Shown one piece after another: positions 17,766-22,777 of a DNA stretch of 22,777 nucleotides. Numbering within the stretch: position 1 is the stretch's first letter; each line of letters opens with the position of its first letter. Source of the DNA: JACQAI01 sp035507915 (lineage in GTDB: Bacteria > Pseudomonadota > Alphaproteobacteria > Elsterales > Elsteraceae); the NCBI GenBank assembly GCA_035507915.1, contig DATJNS010000096.1, forward strand, positions 1 to 22,777, read 5' to 3'. The notes under the pieces are model-generated. The model ran no database searches, had not been told where the DNA came from, and saw nothing but the letters and a program-made list of their open reading frames with translations. The translations under genes and the position numbers were made by a program.

Positions 17766-18701
17766 GTGCCGGCGATCGCGGTCAGCGGCCTCGTCTTCGA
17801 CTACGCTGCGCGCCGGGCGCTGCACGACGTCGGTTTTGCGATCGAGCCGGCGACCATCACGGCGCTGGTCGGACCGAACGGCGCCGGCAAGACGACGTTG
17901 TTGAAATGCCTGGCGGGATTGCAGCGGCCGCTCGCCGGCACCGTCGCGGTCGCGGGGATCGACGTGCTCGCGGAGCCGCGCGCGGCGCATCGCGCGATCG
18001 GGCTGCTGCCGGATTTCTACGGGCTGTACGACGCCCTCACGGTCGATCGCTGCCTGCGCTACTTCGCCGCCGCTCATGGCGTGACGCCGGCCGAGCGCCC
18101 GGAGCGCATTGCGCGCACGGCCCGCGCGCTGGGCATCGAAGACAGGCTCGGCCAGCGCGCGCGGGCCCTGTCGCGCGGCCTGCGTCAACGGCTGGCGATC
18201 GCCCAGGCGATCATCCACGATCCACCGGTCCTGCTGCTTGACGAGCCGGCGGCCGGGCTCGACCCCGATGCGCGTGCCGCGCTGGCGGCGTTGCTGCGCG
18301 GCCTGCGCACCGACGGCAAGACGATCCTCGTCTCGTCGCACATCCTGTCCGAGCTCGAGGATTACTCGACCCACATGCTGATCCTGCGCGAGGGTCGCGT
18401 CGTCGATCACGCGCCGATCGGCGCCGCCGCGGTCGCGCGCGAGGCGCGTCACCTCCGGCTGCGCCTCGCCGACCCGACGCCCGCCCTGGCGACCATCCTG
18501 GCCACGCTCGACGGCGTCGGCGCCGTCATGACGGCCGATGGCGGCACGACGGCGGAGTTCTCGTTCGTCGGCGACGCGCGCGCGCAGCATGCGCTGCTGC
18601 GCGCCGTGCTCGACGCCGGGCTGCCGGTCGTCGCCTTCGAGGAGGTCCGACGCAGCATGCAGGACATCTATCTCGACCACGTGCATGCGCGCGCGCCATG
18701 A
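17766..18701 (+). CDS. ABC-2 type transporter ATP-binding protein
   Basis: A 311-residue ABC ATPase. Walker A is G36-P-N-G-A-G-K-T, the signature is L135-S-R-G-L-R-Q, Walker B is V-L-L-L-D-E (155-160) followed by P-A-A-G-L-D-P, and the switch His is H192 in V-S-S-H-I-L. At the Q-loop the chain reads G-L-L-P-D-F-Y-G-L-Y-D-A-L-T-V, with Asp (D83) where most ABC ATPases have Gln; this variant recurs in the ABC-2 export group. The C-terminal 90 residues form the accessory domain usual in that group. The start is GTG at 17766. Its stop overlaps the permease start as ATGA, so the two form one transporter. The cargo is unknown. Confidence 0.94.
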   Translation: MPAIAVSGLVFDYAARRALHDVGFAIEPATITALVGPNGAGKTTLLKCLAGLQRPLAGTVAVAGIDVLAEPRAAHRAIGLLPDFYGLYDALTVDRCLRYFAAAHGVTPAERPERIARTARALGIEDRLGQRARALSRGLRQRLAIAQAIIHDPPVLLLDEPAAGLDPDARAALAALLRGLRTDGKTILVSSHILSELEDYSTHMLILREGRVVDHAPIGAAAVAREARHLRLRLADPTPALATILATLDGVGAVMTADGGTTAEFSFVGDARAQHALLRAVLDAGLPVVAFEEVRRSMQDIYLDHVHARAP

Positions 18702-20020
18702 CCCGGGCGATCGAGCTCAATCCGGAGTTCCGTCGCAATCTGTGGCTCGAGCTCACGCCGCAGCGGCTGGTTGCCGTGCCGGTGGTGATCGCGCTGGCGG
18801 CGGCGGTCGGATGGCTGTCGCCGGGCCGGACGGGCGCGGTCGGCGTGGCGGTCTTCCTCCTGTGGGGACTGCTGACCGTGTGGGGCAGCCGGCTGGCGGC
18901 CGACGTCCTGGTCGACGAGGTCGCCGGTCACACCTGGGAGAACCAGCGCATGACCGCGCTGAGTCCCTGGGCGATGACCTGGGGCAAGCTGATCGGCGGC
19001 ACCGTCGTCGCCTGGTACGGCGCGAGCTGGTGCGTCGCCGTGATCGCGGTCGCCGGCGCGCCGCCGTGGGGCGTCGTCGCGCGTCCGGTGCTCTACGGCC
19101 TTCTGGCCCAGACCCTCGCGCTGCTGTTCAGCCTGCTGGTGCTGCAGCTGCACGACGGCGCGATCCGCGCGCACGTCAGTCTGGCGCAGCTCGGCGCGCT
19201 GCTGCTGACCTTCGGCGTGTTCGAGATCGCCTCGGGCGGCGGCGCCCTGGTGACATGGTACGGTCTCGATCTCGACCGCGCCGGGTTCGGCTACGCATCG
19301 CTGGCGGCGGCCATCGCTTGGGCGACGCTCGGCATCTGGCGGCTGATGCGGACCGAGATGCAAGCATCGAGCGGACCGGGTTGCTGGTTCGGATTCAGCC
19401 TGTTCGCGGCGGTCTACGCGGGCGGCTTCTCGCGCATCGTCGACGTGCCCGCGCTGATCCTGATCGAGGCGAGCGAGCAGCGGCTGGTCGCCAGCGTGCT
19501 CGTGCTGCTGGCGCTCACCTATGTCGCGGCGTTCCTCGCGCCCAAGCGCTATGCCGAGCTGCGCCGCGTGTTCGAGCTCGCCTGGGCCGGTCGGTGGCGC
19601 GCGGCGTGGCCGCTGATGCCGCCGTGGTCGGGCAGCCTCGTGCTCGCCGTCGTGCTCTGCATCGCATTTCCCGCGACGGCGCTCGGCACCGCGCGACCGT
19701 TCGCCAGCACCGGCTCGGTGGCGCTCTTCCTCGCGGCCTGCCTGCTGTTCACCGTGCGCGACCTCGGATTGCTCCTGACGCTCACGCTCGACGCCGATCG
19801 CGGGCGCGGCCACGTTGCCACGCTGGTCTATCTCGGCGTGCTCTACGGCCTGCTGCCGGCGCTGTTCGGGTCGATGCTCGGGCAGGATGCGCGATCCGTG
19901 CTGCTGCCGTGGCCCGACGACACGCCGCTGCTGACGCTGGGGGCGGCGGCGCTGCAGGCGGCGCTGGCGCTCTATCTCCTGAGGCTCCGGGTCGCGCGGC
20001 TCCGTCTCGCCGCCGGTTGA
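18698..20020 (+). CDS. ABC transporter permease, ABC-2 type
   Basis: A 440-residue membrane protein with about ten to twelve hydrophobic segments; examples are about 24-41 (LVAVPVVIALAAAVGWLS), 47-63, 96-120, 126-146, 162-180, 190-208, 232-248, 262-282, 312-330, 338-354, 370-386 and 410-426. A short conserved cytoplasmic segment W-E-N-Q-R-M-T-A-L-S-P-W-A-M-T-W-G-K-L (about 80-98) looks like the coupling helix of ABC-2 permeases, which is known to carry the 'T-x-x-x-x-P-x-x-x-x-x-x-K' spacing. It overlaps the ATPase gene by four bases. No substrate-binding protein or periplasmic adaptor is present, so export or a membrane-maintenance role is more likely than uptake. Confidence 0.85.
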   Translation: MTRAIELNPEFRRNLWLELTPQRLVAVPVVIALAAAVGWLSPGRTGAVGVAVFLLWGLLTVWGSRLAADVLVDEVAGHTWENQRMTALSPWAMTWGKLIGGTVVAWYGASWCVAVIAVAGAPPWGVVARPVLYGLLAQTLALLFSLLVLQLHDGAIRAHVSLAQLGALLLTFGVFEIASGGGALVTWYGLDLDRAGFGYASLAAAIAWATLGIWRLMRTEMQASSGPGCWFGFSLFAAVYAGGFSRIVDVPALILIEASEQRLVASVLVLLALTYVAAFLAPKRYAELRRVFELAWAGRWRAAWPLMPPWSGSLVLAVVLCIAFPATALGTARPFASTGSVALFLAACLLFTVRDLGLLLTLTLDADRGRGHVATLVYLGVLYGLLPALFGSMLGQDARSVLLPWPDDTPLLTLGAAALQAALALYLLRLRVARLRLAAG

Positions 20021-20148
20021 CGCTCGACGCGGCCTCGATCGTCGCGACGGAATTCGTCCGGATGTCTAGCAGCCGGAAACGCCGCCAAATTTTCGCTATT
20101 TTTCAACAAAGCGCCTCTAAGCTCGCGGTCGGCAGTGACGAGGCGTGG

Positions 20149-22164
20149 ATGGCGGACCCCGATCGGCTCGACGACGAAGCCGCAGACGCGGTGCGCGCCC
20201 TGCTGGGATCGGAGGTATTCGAGTCCGGCATGGGCGCGCTCGGCGCGTTGCTGAATGCGGTGTCGACGGCGGCCTGCCTGATCGATCCGCACGATCGCGT
20301 CGTCTCCTGGAACGTGAAGCACGGCGAGTTCCTGTCGGAGCAGAATCCGATCATCCGGCGCGGCATTCCCTATACCGAAATCCTGGAGAATTATTTCCGT
20401 CACAACTCGACCGAGACCGATCCGGAGCGCTGGCGTGCAATCGTCGCCGAGGGCGTGCGTCGCCATCGCGAGATGGTCGAGCCGTCGATGTTCCAGAAAA
20501 AGGACGGGCGCTGGCTGCTGTCGCAAATCTTCCGGTTTCACGGCGGCTACGCGCTCAAGATCTGGACCGACAAGACGCGCGAGCTCAACCAGACCGCGGT
20601 GACGGAGTTCTCCGAGCTCTCGACCCTGTCGGACTGCGCGATCATCTCGTTCGACCGGCACGGCAATTTCCGCAGCGCCAACAATCGCGCCGGCGACGTC
20701 TTCCCGCACGCGGTGAGGCATTTCCATGCCGGCTGCCGCTTCGGTGTCGAGATGATGGAATGCATTCGTGCCCACATCGATCCGGTCGAGCTCGACAAGA
20801 TCCAGGTGCTGGTCGATCGCGTCTGGCCGGTCGAGGCGGCGTTGTCGCGGCCGGTCGTGCTGCGCCGGCGCGACGGCGGATGGCTGCAGGTCGAGGAGCG
20901 CGTCATGCTCGACGGCAGCCTGAGCATGATCTGGATCGACACCACCAAGCTGCTCGCGCTCGAGGCGACCAATGCCGAGCTCGACAGCCTGGTCAAGCGA
21001 CTGCGCGAGGCGCAGGCCGAGGCCGAGGCGGCGAGCCGCACCAAATCACAGTTCCTCGCGGTGGTGAGCCACGAGCTGCGCACGCCGATGACCGGCGTGA
21101 TCGGTATGGTCGACTTGCTGCTGCGCACCGAGCTCGACGGCAAGCAGCGCGAATATGTCGGCCTGCTGCGCAGCTCGGCCGACGCGCTGCTCGCGGTGCT
21201 CAACGACATCCTCGACTTTTCCAAGATCGAAGCCGGGCACCTGGTCGTCGAGGAGGTGCCGTTTGATCTTGCCGAGACGATCGGCGACGCGGTTCGCCTG
21301 CTCGCGCCGCGCGCGGCCGAGAAGGCGCTCGATATCCGTTTCGAGTGGCCGGCGGCGGCGCCGCGCTGGATCCACGGCGATCCGGTGCGTGTGCGCCAGG
21401 TGCTGCTCAACCTGGTCGGCAACGCCGTCAAGTTCACGGTGCGCGGCGGCGTCGAGATTCGCGTCGACGAGTGGCGCGTCGAGCGCGACCGCGTGGCGTT
21501 GCGCATCGCGGTCGCCGACACTGGCCCGGGCATCGACGCGGCGACGCGCGCGCGCCTGTTTCAGGTGTTCAGCCAAGGCGACGGCTCGACCAGCCGGCGG
21601 TTCGGCGGCACCGGCCTGGGCCTGGCGATCTGCCGTCGCCTGATCGAGGCGATGGGTGGCGAGATCGACGTCGACAGCAGGCCCGGCGCCGGCGCCACGT
21701 TCTGGTTCCGCCTGACGCCGCGGCTCGCCGGCGCTTCCGGCGCCGCCGGTGCGCCCGAGTCTGCGCCGATCTCGGTCGGCGCGCTCAGCGTGCTGGTCGC
21801 CGACGACGTGGCGACCAATCGGCGCCTGATCGAAGCGATCCTGTCCCACCTCGGTCATCGTTTCGCGATCGTGGAGAACGGTCGCGATGCGGTCGCGGCG
21901 GTCGCTCGCGAGCCGTTCGACGTGATCCTGATGGACATGCAGATGCCCGAGATGGACGGTGTCGAGGCGACGCGAGCGATCCGCGTGCTCGACGGTGCAG
22001 CCGGCCGCACCCCGATCGTCGCGCTGACCGCCGATGTCGCGCCCGAGCAGCGTCAGCGATTCGAGGCCGCCGGCATCGACGGCATCCTGTTGAAGCCGAT
22101 CCGCTGGTCGGATCTCGAGCGCGCGATCGCCGAGGCGCGCGAGCGCCGCCGGCTCAGACGTTGA
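20149..22164 (+). CDS. Soluble PAS-PAS hybrid histidine kinase
   Basis: About 671 residues with no membrane helix, so a cytosolic sensor. In order: two PAS-type sensor regions (about 36-145 and 155-267), a coiled-coil linker, a HisKA dimerisation domain with the phospho-accepting H308 (V-V-S-H-E-L-R-T-P), a HATPase domain with N425 (N-L-V-G-N-A-V-K-F-T), D-T-G-P-G-I (457-462) and G-G-T-G-L-G-L-A-I, and a C-terminal receiver domain with phospho-accepting D596 (M-D-M-Q-M-P) and K649 (L-K-P-I). No separate response regulator or Hpt protein is encoded here. The start is ATG at 20149 with GAGG five bases upstream; an ATG at 20062 is the alternative. The 128-base gap before it includes an AT-rich patch (20080-20125) that may hold the promoter. 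Confidence 0.93.
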   Translation: MADPDRLDDEAADAVRALLGSEVFESGMGALGALLNAVSTAACLIDPHDRVVSWNVKHGEFLSEQNPIIRRGIPYTEILENYFRHNSTETDPERWRAIVAEGVRRHREMVEPSMFQKKDGRWLLSQIFRFHGGYALKIWTDKTRELNQTAVTEFSELSTLSDCAIISFDRHGNFRSANNRAGDVFPHAVRHFHAGCRFGVEMMECIRAHIDPVELDKIQVLVDRVWPVEAALSRPVVLRRRDGGWLQVEERVMLDGSLSMIWIDTTKLLALEATNAELDSLVKRLREAQAEAEAASRTKSQFLAVVSHELRTPMTGVIGMVDLLLRTELDGKQREYVGLLRSSADALLAVLNDILDFSKIEAGHLVVEEVPFDLAETIGDAVRLLAPRAAEKALDIRFEWPAAAPRWIHGDPVRVRQVLLNLVGNAVKFTVRGGVEIRVDEWRVERDRVALRIAVADTGPGIDAATRARLFQVFSQGDGSTSRRFGGTGLGLAICRRLIEAMGGEIDVDSRPGAGATFWFRLTPRLAGASGAAGAPESAPISVGALSVLVADDVATNRRLIEAILSHLGHRFAIVENGRDAVAAVAREPFDVILMDMQMPEMDGVEATRAIRVLDGAAGRTPIVALTADVAPEQRQRFEAAGIDGILLKPIRWSDLERAIAEARERRRLRR

Positions 22165-22777
22165 AGCGGAACAGGAAGATGTCGCCGTCGCGCACCACGT
22201 AGTCGCGACCCTCCAGGCGCATCTTGCCGGCGTCCTTGGCGCCCTGCTCGCCGCCGCAGGCGACGTAGTCGTCGTAGGAGATCGTCTCGGCGCGGATGAA
22301 GCCCTTCTCGAAATCGGTGTGGATGACGCCGGCCGCCTCGGGCGCCCTGGCGCCGCGCCGCACGGTCCAGGCGCGCGCCTCCTTGGGGCCGGCGGTGAAG
22401 AAGGTGACGAGATCGAGCAATCCGTAGCCGGCGCGGATCACGCGTGCGAGGCCGGTCTCCTCGAGCCCGAGCGAGTGGAGGAACTCCAGGCGCTCGGGCT
22501 CGCTGGCGAGCTGCGCCACCTCGGCCTCGATCGCCGCCGAGATCACGACCGTCGCCGCGCCTTCCGCCTCGGCGCGGGCGGCGACCCGCCGCGACTGCTC
22601 GTTGCCGGTCGCCGCCTCGCTCTCGTCGACGTTGCAGACGTAGAGCACCGGCTTGGCGGTCAGGAGCTGCAGCGATTGCGCGAGCGGCTTCACGGCGTCC
22701 GACAGCGCGACCGCGCGGGCGGGCTTGCCGGCGCGCAGCGCCGTCAGGATCGGCGTCACCGCCTCGAGCAGCGCCTG
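22154..22777 (-). CDS. ychF: Redox-regulated GTPase/ATPase YchF, C-terminal part (cut by right edge)
   Basis: The last 207 residues of YchF (OLA1 family); the N-terminal GTPase motifs lie beyond the right edge. Visible are the coiled-coil region with P-V-L-Y-V-C-N-V-D-E (a nucleotide-base recognition NxxE-type element) and the C-terminal TGS-like domain: G-L-L-D-L-V-T-F-F-T-A-G-P-K-E-A-R-A-W-T-V, G-V-I-H-T-D-F-E-K-G-F-I-R-A-E and the ending R-D-Y-V-V-R-D-G-D-I-F-L-F-R-F-N-V. YchF binds ATP in preference to GTP and associates with ribosomes. Its stop codon lies inside the end of the hybrid kinase gene, giving an 11-base convergent overlap. Confidence 0.96.
   Translation of the reverse strand, partial: QALLEAVTPILTALRAGKPARAVALSDAVKPLAQSLQLLTAKPVLYVCNVDESEAATGNEQSRRVAARAEAEGAATVVISAAIEAEVAQLASEPERLEFLHSLGLEETGLARVIRAGYGLLDLVTFFTAGPKEARAWTVRRGARAPEAAGVIHTDFEKGFIRAETISYDDYVACGGEQGAKDAGKMRLEGRDYVVRDGDIFLFRFNV

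Noticed and set aside
18538..20148. Upstream extension of the hybrid kinase frame to 18538
   Set aside because: It runs through the permease gene in another frame with low-complexity Arg/Ala sequence; the kinase family begins near 20149.

Overview
This window is one dense, very GC-rich stretch of bacterial chromosome. The gene content points to an alphaproteobacterium, most likely of the Rhodospirillales or Hyphomicrobiales type. The evidence is a fused trpE(G) anthranilate synthase with a Trp-rich leader peptide, a three-gene petABC cytochrome bc1 operon, and a DUF1285 / CoA pyrophosphatase / DUF6111 / CCA-transferase cluster beside MoxR and DUF58 genes. There is also aerobic hemF next to trmL, and small DUF6356 and DUF1499 proteins. 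I saw no transposase, phage gene, CRISPR array, tRNA or rRNA. Almost every base is coding. Long antisense open frames are common, as expected at this GC content, and I treat them as shadows.

Layout from left to right. (1) Positions 1-2348, minus strand: a MoxR ATPase, a DUF58 protein, and the start of a BatA-like / DUF4159-type membrane protein that is cut by the left edge. (2) 2388-5074, plus strand: DUF1285 protein, CoA pyrophosphatase (Nudix), DUF6111 membrane protein and CCA tRNA nucleotidyltransferase, tightly packed. (3) 5076-6433, minus strand: trmL and hemF, overlapping by ATGA. (4) 6537-9681, plus strand: a small proline-rich lipoprotein, then petA-petB-petC (Rieske protein, cytochrome b, cytochrome c1), closed by a clear intrinsic terminator. 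(5) 9729-12969, plus strand: mtnP-mtnA of methionine salvage, an alpha/beta hydrolase overlapping mtnA, and a DUF6356 protein. (6) 12974-16834, minus strand: trpL leader and attenuator, trpE(G), a truncated AMP-ligase-like protein lacking its P-loop, and a GNAT acetyltransferase. (7) 16972-22164, plus strand: a DUF1499 membrane protein, an ABC-2 type ATPase and permease, and a soluble PAS-PAS hybrid histidine kinase. (8) 22154-22777, minus strand: the C-terminal part of the GTPase YchF, cut by the right edge.

Most of this is core metabolism: respiration, haem synthesis, tRNA maturation and modification, tryptophan synthesis and methylthioadenosine recycling. The most informative non-obvious element is the unlisted 22-residue trp leader peptide, with three Trp codons, followed by hairpins. 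Its promoter appears to sit so close that the leader would be nearly leaderless. The second is the catalytically incomplete adenylate-forming protein directly behind trpE(G). I see no convincing wholly new multi-gene system. The DUF1499-ABC-hybrid kinase group and the mtnPA-hydrolase group are the best places to look for unassigned functions.
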